Assembly (NCBI GenBank): GCA_041645555.1
Contig: JBAZPX010000009.1
Span: 1 to 45,349, forward strand
Origin: JAQTRU01 sp041645555
GTDB taxonomy: Bacteria > Patescibacteriota > Patescibacteriia > Patescibacteriales > JAQTRU01
Direction: 5' to 3'
DNA: 45,349 nucleotides
The notes beneath the pieces are model-generated. The model saw nothing but the letters and a program-made list of their open reading frames with translations. It made no database searches and was not told the origin of the DNA. Position numbers and translations under genes: made by a program. Position 1 is the first letter of the stretch, and every line of letters starts with the position of its first letter. Below are positions 30,891-39,368 of this stretch, in pieces.

Positions 30891-30969
30891 GATAATATAC
30901 TGATTGATTTTTTAATATTTTATTTTTTACCCGTTTATTTCTAGTAAGATTTCTAACGGGGTTCATAAA
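30855..30969. repeat. ~115-bp repeat element, copy A, supplying a start codon
   Basis: The ends form inverted repeats: CACCCCGTTAGAAAT (30855-30869) and ATTTCTAACGGGGTTC (about 30949-30964). A third arm, ACCCGTTTATTTCTAG, forms a hairpin with the right end. The minus-strand ATG of the propeller gene lies inside. Copy B (34892-34996) matches along its length. Confidence 0.8.
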
Positions 30970-31023
30970 GTTATTTAAGATATTCTATATTAACAAAAAA
31001 GACAGAATAAGTCAAGGGGGTTA

Positions 31024-31052
31024 TTGACAAATAAAGAATGCCGTGCTAATCT
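31024..31052 (+). promoter_or_regulatory. Promoter of the 31165-32025 gene
   Basis: TTGACA (31024-31029), a 17-base spacer, then TAATCT (31047-31052) with a TGC extended -10. Confidence 0.75.
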
Positions 31053-31150
31053 TCAATATCAAACCGTTCTTTATATAAGGATATCAGGCAAAGGTAAAAA
31101 CTGGCAAACCTTTTCAGATACAGACAAGCAATACAACGCACACCACCAAA

Positions 31151-31157
31151 AAAGGAG
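31151..31157 (+). promoter_or_regulatory. SD fixing the start of the 31165 gene
   Basis: AAAGGAG lies seven bases before ATG 31165. The frame stays open upstream to 31024, but no start there has an SD and the promoter occupies that stretch. Confidence 0.85.
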
Positions 31158-31164
31158 TAGCTTC

Positions 31165-32025
31165 ATGAAAAGCTTCAAACTCAATTTCGTCGCCATGTTT
31201 CTGATCATGGCCGCCATGTTCGTTTCGGCCTGTAGCGGACCGGCCGTTGTCAAGAGAGTCAACCAGGACAATCAGGCCGCCGCCCAGACTGAAAGATCGG
31301 TGCCGAAAACAGCGGTGAAAACCGAGCAAACCCCGGTAGCGACTACGGTAAGCAAGGGAGCCATCGCCAACAACCGGCCCATCGACTATGTAAGAATGGG
31401 AGACCCCAACAAACCAGCGCCGTCCTATGCCGGCAAATTGGCTTTTGACGGCTACAACTGGCGCCGGCAAATTGTGTTGTACAACGGCGCTACCGAAGAC
31501 ATAGTAACCGAAGAAATGAAAAACTATGTCTCAAGGCTAGTGCCCAACCGGGAGCCAAGCGGAAAATGGGATAGTTTCGGCTACTGGCTTATGGACGGGG
31601 AAGGCCATCCTCTTACAGAACCAGCGGAAATAACGGCTGCCACGGAGATTGTTTATGCGCCGCCCCCTCCGGTTGTTAAAACCGCCCCTCCGGACGCAAA
31701 AGTCCAAATGGACAGGTTAATAAAATATGTAAAAGACGAACGGCCGAAAACCGAAACGGCTCCCAAACCCTATCCCAAGGACTGGGAGGCGAAACTAAAC
31801 CGACTGGGCTACTATTGCTACCAGGCGGTCTGGGACTTTCAGAGAGATGCCCGGGATGACGGGATAAAATTTTACGGCCAGAAAGTCATGGTTGACGGCG
31901 AGTTGGGGCCGCAGACCAAGAAAGCGATCGATATATACCTTTTCTTGCTGGAAAACCCCAACTGCCCAAAAGACTATAAAGTCATTCAGCGCGCTTTAGC
32001 CGCCGCGGCTAAAGCCAAGAAGTGA
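31165..32025 (+). CDS. Lipoprotein with a peptidoglycan-binding-like C-terminus
   Basis: The 286-aa protein begins MKSFKLNFVAMFLIMAAMF with lipobox VSAC (Cys23), so it should be lipidated and anchored outside the membrane. A Pro/Ala/Thr-rich linker follows. The C-terminal ~65 residues (KLNRLGYYCYQ, VWDFQRDARD, VDGELGPQTKKAID) have the pattern of PG_binding_1 domains, suggesting a link between membrane and cell wall. The segment after the cysteine (CSGPAVVKRV) resembles that of the 40437-40991 lipoprotein (CATPIVKRV), so the two are probably related. Promoter, SD and terminator are its own. Confidence 0.8.
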   Translation: MKSFKLNFVAMFLIMAAMFVSACSGPAVVKRVNQDNQAAAQTERSVPKTAVKTEQTPVATTVSKGAIANNRPIDYVRMGDPNKPAPSYAGKLAFDGYNWRRQIVLYNGATEDIVTEEMKNYVSRLVPNREPSGKWDSFGYWLMDGEGHPLTEPAEITAATEIVYAPPPPVVKTAPPDAKVQMDRLIKYVKDERPKTETAPKPYPKDWEAKLNRLGYYCYQAVWDFQRDARDDGIKFYGQKVMVDGELGPQTKKAIDIYLFLLENPNCPKDYKVIQRALAAAAKAKK

Positions 32026-32053
32026 TCAGCTCGATCATTTGAAGTATAATAAA

Positions 32054-32093
32054 ACCGGAGAAGGATTTCCTATGCCCTCTCCGGTCTTTTTTT
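32054..32093 (+). terminator. Terminator of the 31165-32025 gene
   Basis: ACCGGAGA (32054-32061) pairs with TCTCCGGT (32078-32085), followed by CTTTTTTT. Confidence 0.92.
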
Positions 32094-32107
32094 ATTCTAA
32101 ATTGTTT

Positions 32108-33574
32108 TTACCTTTTCGCTCCGGAATAAGTTATGGCCTGCATAATATTCCAATCCTCGGTCGTCTGGGGCAGACGGCCAAAAATATCTTTAAAACTTTT
32201 AATCCCCTGTTTCTCACTCCCTAAATTCCTATTCTCCGCCCTTTGCCGCAAACCATAAGCCATAATCATTATCGCCGCTTCATCATTTTTGCTGCCCATA
32301 TTCGGCTCGCGCTTATATATATTTTTAAAATTATCTTTTGCTTGGGTTTTCGCTGCCTCGCTTTTTTGCGCCGGCCAGCGGCCATTGGCTATTTTTATAA
32401 TATCGGCGAGGTCTTCGCTCGTTTCCGGATTGCGGGAAAAAGCCATCTTAAAAGAATAAACGACGGCTCTCCTCTCCCCTTCCCCCAGGCGGCGGGAGTT
32501 ATCATCAACGCCGTTTTTTATAAAATTATTTATTTCTTCGCTCAATTCTTCGGTGTCTTCGGCGCCAAGAAGAAAATCTTTTACAAATTTTCCATAAGGA
32601 GTTAAATCCACCCAGTTGCTTTCAAACATTCTCGGGTCCCAGGGATTATGCCAGCACCAAGCGGTAAAATTCAGACCCTCGTTAATTAAATATTTTTTAA
32701 AAGGCGTCCCGTAATCTTCCAGTTTGGCATAATGCCTTTTATTCGGGTCAGCGCTAAACCCCCATTCCGTGACAAAAACCGGATAATATTTATTTAAATT
32801 GCCTAAAGCCTGCGACCATTTTAAATATTGGCCGGAAAAAGGATAATTATGCCAGGCATAACCGATATTTTTTCCGGGCAGAGGATTATCTTTTATTCCT
32901 CTTAAATCATAAGTCCAATACACGCCCGGAGCGATAATTATATTGTCCGCGCCCTGGCTCCTGATTAGGCTATAAAGGCGCTCCAGATATGGCTTAATAT
33001 CTTCCCAGTCCCTGATTTTTTTATCCGCCGGTTCGTTCCATAATTCGAAAATAACCCCCTGGTCATCGCGATACTCTACGGCTATAGATTTCCAAAAATC
33101 CATGGCCGTCTTAAAGTTGCTGTCGTAAGAATAGCCATCCCTTTCTCCCTCGGGCATAGGCTTATACCAGCCATTAGGAAAACCAATTACATGATAGTCG
33201 ATAATAACAAATAAATTATTTTCTCGGGCGGCTTTTACTTCTTCCGAAAGGATTTTTTTAACTTTCTTTTCTTCTTTCTGGTAACTGGGATGAACTGACA
33301 GGCGGACGACATTGGCTTGCCAGTCTTTGCTTATCGTTTCGTAATCCCAGACCGTTCTTCTATAAACAGTTTGCCGCGAATAAGGATCGCCGACCGCCAC
33401 GCCCCTTAAAGTTATCGGCTCGTTGGCAAAAAGCACCTGATTGCCCGCGACAACTAGCTTTTCCTTGGTTTTATAAAAAAAATCCAAAAGGCCGGCCCGG
33501 GTTTCTTTAGCAAAAGAAACTACGCCTAAAAATAATACTGATACAAATAGCAAAATTAATATTTTTCTTTTCAT
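32108..33574 (-). CDS. Secreted family 5 glycoside hydrolase (endoglucanase-like)
   Basis: A 488-aa exported retaining glycosidase that cleaves beta-1,4-linked glucans or related polysaccharides. The signal peptide is 1-27 (ending FAKETRAG). The GH5 barrel holds RLSVHPSY, DYH (126-128), acid/base E181 in FELWNEP, HNYPFSG and nucleophile E270 in PVFVTEWGF. From about residue 350 come helical repeats (YSFKMAFSRNPETSEDLADI, FKNIYKREPNMGSKNDEA and IFGRLPQTTEDW) like those attached to many CPR surface proteins. The gene sits among surface-polysaccharide genes. No SD. Confidence 0.92.
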   Translation of the reverse strand: MKRKILILLFVSVLFLGVVSFAKETRAGLLDFFYKTKEKLVVAGNQVLFANEPITLRGVAVGDPYSRQTVYRRTVWDYETISKDWQANVVRLSVHPSYQKEEKKVKKILSEEVKAARENNLFVIIDYHVIGFPNGWYKPMPEGERDGYSYDSNFKTAMDFWKSIAVEYRDDQGVIFELWNEPADKKIRDWEDIKPYLERLYSLIRSQGADNIIIAPGVYWTYDLRGIKDNPLPGKNIGYAWHNYPFSGQYLKWSQALGNLNKYYPVFVTEWGFSADPNKRHYAKLEDYGTPFKKYLINEGLNFTAWCWHNPWDPRMFESNWVDLTPYGKFVKDFLLGAEDTEELSEEINNFIKNGVDDNSRRLGEGERRAVVYSFKMAFSRNPETSEDLADIIKIANGRWPAQKSEAAKTQAKDNFKNIYKREPNMGSKNDEAAIMIMAYGLRQRAENRNLGSEKQGIKSFKDIFGRLPQTTEDWNIMQAITYSGAKR

Positions 33575-33614
33575 ATCTATTTACTAATTTTGCCTCCTTA
33601 GCTCTGGAAATTAC

Positions 33615-33830
33615 TTAAATAATGGTATTGCCGATAACAATCGCCGCGCCGATAATAACCGAAGCGATAACAATTGCCACTCCGACATTGCCTTTTTTTA
33701 TTTCTTCCCATTCCTCAATCGGCGTCAGCCAGTTAAATACCTTCAGCATAATGGCTAAAGCCACCGCCATAGACAAAGAGCCGACTAAAGCCCAGCCAAA
33801 AGTAAAAAGATACTCTTTTAAAATAATCAT
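33615..33830 (-). CDS. DUF350-like two-helix membrane protein
   Basis: 71 aa: membrane helices at about residues 11-33 and 49-69. The second has the GNVGVAIVIASVIIGAAIVIG pattern of DUF350 (UPF0719), a family of small inner-membrane proteins of unknown function. The full family member usually has two such units, so this is a half-size version. No SD. A short plus-strand open frame on the opposite strand is judged to be a shadow. Confidence 0.75.
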   Translation of the reverse strand: MIILKEYLFTFGWALVGSLSMAVALAIMLKVFNWLTPIEEWEEIKKGNVGVAIVIASVIIGAAIVIGNTII

Positions 33831-33880
33831 AGGTTTTCTAGGAGCCAGCCACGCTTCCGGAGAAGAAAGCGGGTCAGCTT

Positions 33881-34927
33881 TTATTTTTTATTATTTAAAA
33901 TCTTATTAGCGTCTGAAATCTCTTTTCCCCATCTTCCTCTGTCTTTTTCCAAGAAAATTTTTATTTTATCTTTAATCTGGTTTTCATTTTTTAAAGCGAG
34001 ATGTATTTTTTCTTTTAACTCCCTTGGGTCGGATTTAGTAAATAAAGCTACCTCGCTAAAATAATGCCTTAAAACTTCGGAATCGGTCGTAATAAAAGGC
34101 TTGCCTAAAGCCATAATTTCCCGGATTGACCAAAGGACCGTATCCTTTCTTAAAGTAAAAGCGAGGATTATTCGGCAACGCCACATTAGTTTCATAAATT
34201 CTTTATGAGGCAAATAACCGGTAAGACAAACGTTCCTCGGCATATTTCTTTTTAGCGTTTCTTTTAAAGAAGCGGGGAGATTGCCGGTAATAAAAAAAGT
34301 GGTTTCCGGCAATAAAGCCGCCGCGGCCAAAACCGTCAGCCAGTCATCATCACAAGCAAAACGGTTAACCATCATAATCGGCAATCGGGATTTCTTTAAT
34401 AATTCTGAAATTTTTTCGTCTTTAAGCTCTGGCTTAAGTTCTTCCTCTTTATAAACCGGGTTATAAAACTGAATTACCATCGCCGGCTCGATCCCCCACT
34501 CTTTAAGGACAGATAAATTTTTAAAATTATGGCAGGTGTTTAAATCCGCTTTTTTTGCGATAAACTTAAAAAGCCAATGGAAAAAAATCCACTTTCTGTC
34601 CAGGAAAGCCGCGGTATGCGAATCTATTGCTAATTTCGCTCCGGCTATAGTACAATAAAAATAGCAGGTCAAAGCGCAAAAAATCGGCGGGTTCTGGACA
34701 ATCACCGCTTCCGGCTTCCGAGCGAGCAGAATAAATAACGTTTTTATACTCTGGGCAATATAACGGATAAAAACCGGCAGTTTAACTTTCCCCCATTTTT
34801 CTATATAAACCTGCTTAAGCTCGGCGCCTAAACCTTTAGCCAGCCAGCGGCTAAGTTCTGCTTCCCGGCCCCAGATAATAAATATTTTTTTCACCCCGTT
34901 AGAAATTTGGTTATTTTTTTCGCTCAT
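33881..34927 (-). CDS. GT4-like glycosyltransferase with a repeat-derived N-terminus
   Basis: The 348-aa protein has the GT-B two-Rossmann layout: an N-terminal domain (IFIIWGREAELSRWLAKGLG, 14-33; EAVIVQNPPIFCAL) and a C-terminal nucleotide-sugar domain (VNRFACDDDWLTVLAAAALLP; GYLPHKEFMKLMWRC; WSIREIMALGKPFITTD with the EX7E-like glutamate). It probably adds a sugar to a surface polysaccharide. Residues 1-13 (MSEKNNQISNGVK) come from the repeat at 34892-34996; the family N-terminus begins only after it, and no alternative start exists. No SD. Confidence 0.82.
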   Translation of the reverse strand: MSEKNNQISNGVKKIFIIWGREAELSRWLAKGLGAELKQVYIEKWGKVKLPVFIRYIAQSIKTLFILLARKPEAVIVQNPPIFCALTCYFYCTIAGAKLAIDSHTAAFLDRKWIFFHWLFKFIAKKADLNTCHNFKNLSVLKEWGIEPAMVIQFYNPVYKEEELKPELKDEKISELLKKSRLPIMMVNRFACDDDWLTVLAAAALLPETTFFITGNLPASLKETLKRNMPRNVCLTGYLPHKEFMKLMWRCRIILAFTLRKDTVLWSIREIMALGKPFITTDSEVLRHYFSEVALFTKSDPRELKEKIHLALKNENQIKDKIKIFLEKDRGRWGKEISDANKILNNKK

Positions 34928-34996
34928 AATAATATTTCAACCTGTTTTCAAATATCTTTTTACCCATTAGAAATAAATTTCTAATGGGGCCCATAA
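34892..34996. repeat. ~105-bp repeat element, copy B
   Basis: The left end is CACCCCGTTAGAAATTT (34892-34908). The right part holds a perfect palindrome CCCATTAGAAAT-AA-ATTTCTAATGGG (34962-34987). The minus-strand ATG of the GT4 gene (34925-34927) lies inside. Copy A is at 30855-30969. Confidence 0.8.
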
Positions 34997-35016
34997 ACTT
35001 TTTAAAATTAGACCTT

Positions 35017-36420
35017 ATGAAAAAGGCAACAAAAATATTTTTCTTCATTTTACTCCTGCTGTCTATATTTTTTTTACTTTTGGCTCTCCCCAGCCTGGAA
35101 TGGCAAAACGATTCGTTTTTTCTTCTGGCCTTTTTATTTTCCGCCGTCTTGCTAGTCGTCGGCTTCTTCAGCCTGGAAAAATTAATTTTACTCCTGATTA
35201 TAACTTTACCGGCGATTTTAAAATTCAATGACTTTAAGCTGGACGCAGGAAAATATTTCCCTTCTTTAAAATACTATGACTTGCCCCTGAATCTTACGGC
35301 GATCGTCTGCTCTTTTCTGATACTCTTAGGGATAATGACTATCTTTTGGCAATGGCCGAAACTTAAAACCCTGCCTTTAAAATTTATCCTCTTATTATAC
35401 TCAATCTACCTTATTATTTCAATGGCCTGGTCGCTTAACTTAAGCGCTTCCCTTTCCGGCCTGGTTTACTTCTTGGCCCCCCCGGCTATCTATATTATAG
35501 CCTATTGTTATTTTTCTAACTATCAGGGCTTAACAAAGGTGATTTTTGCCGGCTTCGCTTCCGCCTTGATGCCGCTCGCTCTCGCTTTTTGGCAGATAGC
35601 CAATGGCGAGTATTTTTTTGAGCCGGATTCGAGTTTAGGCAGAATCGCCGGACCTTTTGTCCATCCTAATTTATTCGGCTTGTACTTATTCGTTATCCTT
35701 GGCCTGACCCTTTCTTACCTTTTGGCCAAAAGAAATAAAAGCTTAAAAAACAATTTTTTTCTTTTCCTCTTTGCCGCCGCCATAATCGTCATTCTTATTT
35801 TAACCTACTCCCGCGTTTCCTGGGCTTGTCTCGCTTTATTTCTTCTTATTTTTGCGGTTTTGGCCCGTTATCTTTTAATTTTTCTGGCGGTTTTGGCGCC
35901 TCTGGCCTTTTTTATCTTAGCGATTTTTGAAAGCGTAAGGTCACGGGTCGCGGAAACATTCGCCAGCTCCTTTTTTAATTCATGGATAGCCAGAAAAAAT
36001 ATCTGGCAGGTTTCCTGGGAAGAGATTATAAAAAAACCGGTTTTCGGCCATGGCGTCGGGACTTCGGAAATAGTGATTGAAGGGGCGAAAAACTGGCGCG
36101 GCGGCACTTCCCTGCCCCACAGCGATTTTTTTCTTTATGGTTTAGAGCTTGGCCTCGTCGGCGCCGTTTTATTTTTAAGCTATACGATAGGCGCTATCTA
36201 CTATGCCGGAAAAACTTACCTTCGCCTACCTAACGAGAATACGGAAATAAATATTCTCGGGCGAAAAATAGAAATAAATTTTAAAATCCTGGCTTTCGGC
36301 GTCTTGACTATGCTTTTAGCTTTAATTTTAGCGAGCTTCTTTGAATCCGTTTCCCGGGGAATCGCCACGCAAGTTATAATCTGGGCGGTTCTGGGCAGCC
36401 TCTTCAGTTTAAAAAAATAA
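35017..36420 (+). CDS. O-antigen ligase / polymerase-like membrane protein (Wzy/WaaL)
   Basis: A polytopic protein (467 aa, about 11-12 hydrophobic helices) that ligates or polymerises surface polysaccharide on the outer face of the membrane. The Wzy_C-type signature is present: WEEIIKKPVFGHGVGTSE followed by LPHSDFFLYGLELGLVGAVL, with the conserved histidine in PHS. ATG at 34984 is in frame but lies in repeat copy B; the ATG at 35017 (MKKATKIFFFI) starts directly at the first helix and is preferred. A hairpin terminator follows. No SD. Confidence 0.88.
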   Translation: MKKATKIFFFILLLLSIFFLLLALPSLEWQNDSFFLLAFLFSAVLLVVGFFSLEKLILLLIITLPAILKFNDFKLDAGKYFPSLKYYDLPLNLTAIVCSFLILLGIMTIFWQWPKLKTLPLKFILLLYSIYLIISMAWSLNLSASLSGLVYFLAPPAIYIIAYCYFSNYQGLTKVIFAGFASALMPLALAFWQIANGEYFFEPDSSLGRIAGPFVHPNLFGLYLFVILGLTLSYLLAKRNKSLKNNFFLFLFAAAIIVILILTYSRVSWACLALFLLIFAVLARYLLIFLAVLAPLAFFILAIFESVRSRVAETFASSFFNSWIARKNIWQVSWEEIIKKPVFGHGVGTSEIVIEGAKNWRGGTSLPHSDFFLYGLELGLVGAVLFLSYTIGAIYYAGKTYLRLPNENTEINILGRKIEINFKILAFGVLTMLLALILASFFESVSRGIATQVIIWAVLGSLFSLKK

Positions 36421-36455
36421 CCCCGCCTTTCGCAAAGGGCGGGATCACTTTTTAT
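36421..36455 (+). terminator. Terminator of the Wzy/WaaL-like gene
   Basis: CCCGCCTTT pairs with AAAGGGCGGG across a CGC loop (36422-36443), then ATCACTTTTTATTT. Confidence 0.8.
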
Positions 36456-36460
36456 TTAAT

Positions 36461-37387
36461 TTATTGTTTCACTATTTCCAGGCGGTCAATAATTTTCGGC
36501 TGTTCGCCGCTTCTCGCCACCAGACTTTTTACAAAATTTTGCATCAGGAACCGGAAAGCCGGTTTTCTGCCTTTTAATTCCAGATATTTTGTTTTAGAAA
36601 CGTAATCCTGGAAAGAATAAAGGACCGCTATTAAGAACCCATGCCGGCCGTCTAAAAACCCGAACCGGAATAAATACATATAGACAAAGCGCAAAACCGG
36701 AGTCAGGGGCAAAAAATACCAGTAATCTTTTATGACTGATTTGGTGTAAATATAATAGGTAAAAAATTTTTTCCATTCTATTTCATTCTTCCTCTCCGCG
36801 AACTTCATCATATAGTTGGCCTGATAAGTGGTATAGCGGTTAAATTTAGAAAAAAAATGGCTTAAAGTCGGATCGCTGTAATGGAGAATATCGCCTTTTA
36901 AATTTTTCACTCTGTTCTTAGGTAAAATTATGTGGGCATGGACATCACGGTCTTCGTAGCGGCAAGTTTTCCTGAATAACCTGATATTATAAAGAGGATA
37001 ACGCCCGCCCCAGCGCAGCCATTGGCCTAAAAAATAATGAGGCCGGGGAATCCCAAAACCATCATAGTTATCTAAATCTTTCGATTCCAAAAGTTTTTTT
37101 ATCTCTTCCCGCAGTTTAATCGTTATAACTTCGTCGCTATCCAATAATAAAACCCATTCATTTTTCGCCCGGGGAATAGCCCAGTTTTTTTGTTTGGCGC
37201 TGTAAATATATTCATGACGGATTACCCTCGCTCCCAATTCGTGAGCGATAGAGGCGGTCTTATCCCGGCTGAAAGAATCTACCACCAAAATCTCATCCGC
37301 CCAATCGGCTGATTTAAGACAGCGCCTTATAATCTTGGCAACGTTAAAAGTCGGCACCAAAACAGTTATTTTGTTTTTTTTAACCAT
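36461..37387 (-). CDS. Family 2 glycosyltransferase (LPS-core-type)
   Basis: A 308-aa GT-A enzyme: VLVPTFNVAKIIRRCLKSADWADEILVVDSFS-type N-terminus (read in sections), SAKQKNWAIPRA, the metal-binding DSDEVI and GQWLRWGGRYPLYNIRLFRK, a segment typical of the WaaE/KdtX-like group. There is a C-terminal hydrophobic patch near residues 220-250. It is in a two-gene unit with the Wzz-like gene, four bases downstream of it. The sugar and acceptor are unknown. Confidence 0.9.
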   Translation of the reverse strand: MVKKNKITVLVPTFNVAKIIRRCLKSADWADEILVVDSFSRDKTASIAHELGARVIRHEYIYSAKQKNWAIPRAKNEWVLLLDSDEVITIKLREEIKKLLESKDLDNYDGFGIPRPHYFLGQWLRWGGRYPLYNIRLFRKTCRYEDRDVHAHIILPKNRVKNLKGDILHYSDPTLSHFFSKFNRYTTYQANYMMKFAERKNEIEWKKFFTYYIYTKSVIKDYWYFLPLTPVLRFVYMYLFRFGFLDGRHGFLIAVLYSFQDYVSKTKYLELKGRKPAFRFLMQNFVKSLVARSGEQPKIIDRLEIVKQ

Positions 37388-37391
37388 ACCT

Positions 37392-38324
37392 TTACAATAA
37401 ATTATTCATATCGCCGGTAAAAGAATCCATATCTTTCTCTTCCCCTTCAACCAGCCGTCCTTCCAGTTTCCTGCTGGCGGCGATAATTTTTACCTCTTTT
37501 AAGTCTTCTTCCTGCCTTAATAATAAATCTTCCGGCCTCAACCGGGCATTTTCCCTTAACTTAGGCTCGTGACCAATTTTCACTCTTTCTCCGGTTTGAT
37601 AATTTTCTTGGCCAAAAGACACCTTGAGAAATTCTAGTTGGCTCGTTTCCCTTCGCCCCGCTCTAAATTCTTTCTCCGGATATAAATAAATAAGGCAAAA
37701 ACCAACAAACAAACCCAAAATAATCCCTAAAGACGCATTTAAAATAACATTCGGCTTAACCGGCCAATTAGAAACAGCCGTCTTATCAATAACCTTCACG
37801 GAAACCTTGTCGCCTAAACCGTGGTAAAGGCTATGTTTTGTCTGCAGGATATAAGCGATAGCCTGGTTCATTTGGCCGGCCTGGTATTTATCTTTATTAT
37901 AGGTGTTAATGACAATCATGCCGGTGTCGCCGATTGGTTTAGCCGAAACCAGCTGGCGCCATTTTTTCATATTCTTATTTTGGTCAGCGGAAAATATGGT
38001 CTGGTCGATATTATAACCGGCGGCCAGAGCCTGCTCAAAAAATGAGCTGGAATAAACCACTTCCGACAAAACAGAACTTAAAAACTGGTTAGAGCGGGAA
38101 AGGCTGTAAGCGTCTCCTAAATTATTGTTCTGCATTATCAATAATTTGGTGGTAGCCCGGTATTTTAACGGAGAGATAAAAGTAAGAGCCAGGGAGATTA
38201 ATAAAAACAAAAAAACCGCAAATAAAATTATTTGTTTTCTTTTCCTTATTAAATCTAAAAATTCGTTAAATCCCATATTTTTAAAGCTTTTACTCTTAAA
38301 ACTTTTAATAGAAAACAATACCAT
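37392..38324 (-). CDS. Wzz-like polysaccharide chain-length / capsule protein
   Basis: The 310-aa protein has two membrane segments (about 33-53 and 197-217) around a ~140-residue extracytoplasmic domain, the layout of Wzz/BY-kinase modulators. Wzz features include SPLKYRATTKLLI after the first helix and the proline-rich approach to the second, NWPVKPNVILNASLG. The cytoplasmic tail (218-310) is long, charged and lacks Walker motifs, so no tyrosine-kinase domain is fused. M17 (MGFNEFLDLI) is an alternative start. No SD. Confidence 0.82.
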   Translation of the reverse strand: MVLFSIKSFKSKSFKNMGFNEFLDLIRKRKQIILFAVFLFLLISLALTFISPLKYRATTKLLIMQNNNLGDAYSLSRSNQFLSSVLSEVVYSSSFFEQALAAGYNIDQTIFSADQNKNMKKWRQLVSAKPIGDTGMIVINTYNKDKYQAGQMNQAIAYILQTKHSLYHGLGDKVSVKVIDKTAVSNWPVKPNVILNASLGIILGLFVGFCLIYLYPEKEFRAGRRETSQLEFLKVSFGQENYQTGERVKIGHEPKLRENARLRPEDLLLRQEEDLKEVKIIAASRKLEGRLVEGEEKDMDSFTGDMNNLL

Positions 38325-38394
38325 AGTCTTTATTGCTTGTCAACCCCATTCAATAATTATAACATCTATCTGCCATAAACCCCGCAACAATTAA

Positions 38395-38431
38395 AAAAGA
38401 AAAGAGACAAGCAAAATTCACTTGTCTCTTT
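38395..38431 (-). terminator. Terminator of the lyase-like gene (38454)
   Basis: AAAGAGACAAG (38401-38411) pairs with CTTGTCTCTTT (38421-38431); on the minus strand a T run follows. Confidence 0.88.
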
Positions 38432-38453
38432 ATTCGTAACTCTGCCAGAGCCG

Positions 38454-39356
38454 TTATTTTTTGAATATCAGCTCATGGACTGGCGAACTGGAAATGACGA
38501 AGCCATCAAAATACAAAAATTGACTCTTTAGCGGGGCCCAGCTCTCGTCCGCTCCTCCGAAAAAAGTGGAGAAGTAAAACGAGTCAATGCCGAGCGTGGC
38601 AATATCCCGAAACCGGAAATCCTCCTCGTCCATCACCAGCCGGCCGTCAAGCCAGGACATAATAATCCCGTCGCTCTTGCCGGGAATATTCATCTTAATG
38701 TAAGTTTCAAGATGATGCCACTGGCCTTGGGTGGGAGAACAATCTTTTCCCTCCTCCTGCCAAGGCCGGCCGTCGCCGTAAAACGGATCTTTTTGCCCGG
38801 CGTGGTAGACGTATTGCCGGATATTAAAGTATTTCTGCCACATCGCCCGGGCGCTCCAACCATCCTGGCCATTCGGCTTTATGCCGCCGGTATTGGCCTG
38901 CCCGCCAGCCAGACCCGGAAGCTTGCCGCCCTTAATGGATTCAAAGCCGTAAGGAACCTTCATCCAGTAGGAACAATACAGTTCCTCATACGAAGCCCCC
39001 AATTTTAAAAGCCACTGGGCGCCGCTTTCCTTAGGGCCGAAAGCTCCTTCCGGATAAAGGATGCGCAGGACCTTCCCGCGGTTCTTATCTTCGTCTTGAA
39101 CGATCATTACCCGGCCTTCGTTCACGCCTTCCTTTATATAGAGGCTGTCTCCCCAGTCGTAAAAAATCCGCCACTTTTCATAATAATCAAGCGGCGCTCT
39201 CTCAAAATCAATATACAAAAGGACGGCATCAGACTTCACGAAGTTCTCCGGAATTTTTTTCGACAATGGCGCTCCAATAACTCCAGCGCCGCCCGCCAAA
39301 ACCAAGGGAAGTAAAAATATCAGGACGATTTTGCCCTGTTTAAAACTTATCTTCAC
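38454..39356 (-). CDS. Secreted PL14-like polysaccharide lyase
   Basis: A 300-aa exported beta-jelly-roll protein. A signal segment covers about 9-28 (KIVLIFLLPLVLAGGAGVIG). The hallmark stretches of family 14 polysaccharide lyases and relatives are visible: KGGKLPGLAGG, DGWSARAMWQKYFNI, YVYHAGQ, GQWHHLETYIKMN and DGIIMSWLDGRLV. PL14 enzymes cleave uronic-acid polymers such as alginate; this substrate is unknown. The start codon is GTG, supported by AAGGAGGA overlapping the stop of the upstream 39367 gene, so the pair is translationally coupled. Confidence 0.75.
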   Translation of the reverse strand: MKISFKQGKIVLIFLLPLVLAGGAGVIGAPLSKKIPENFVKSDAVLLYIDFERAPLDYYEKWRIFYDWGDSLYIKEGVNEGRVMIVQDEDKNRGKVLRILYPEGAFGPKESGAQWLLKLGASYEELYCSYWMKVPYGFESIKGGKLPGLAGGQANTGGIKPNGQDGWSARAMWQKYFNIRQYVYHAGQKDPFYGDGRPWQEEGKDCSPTQGQWHHLETYIKMNIPGKSDGIIMSWLDGRLVMDEEDFRFRDIATLGIDSFYFSTFFGGADESWAPLKSQFLYFDGFVISSSPVHELIFKK

Positions 39357-39360
39357 GGTG

Positions 39361-39368
39361 TCCTCCTT
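39361..39368 (-). promoter_or_regulatory. SD fixing the GTG start of the lyase-like gene
   Basis: On the minus strand AAGGAGGA lies four bases before GTG 39354-39356 and overlaps the preceding stop codon. Confidence 0.85.

Noticed and set aside
31024..31164. Longer form of the lipoprotein starting at 31024
   Set aside because: That stretch holds the promoter, and ATG 31165 has the SD, signal peptide and lipobox at the right distance.
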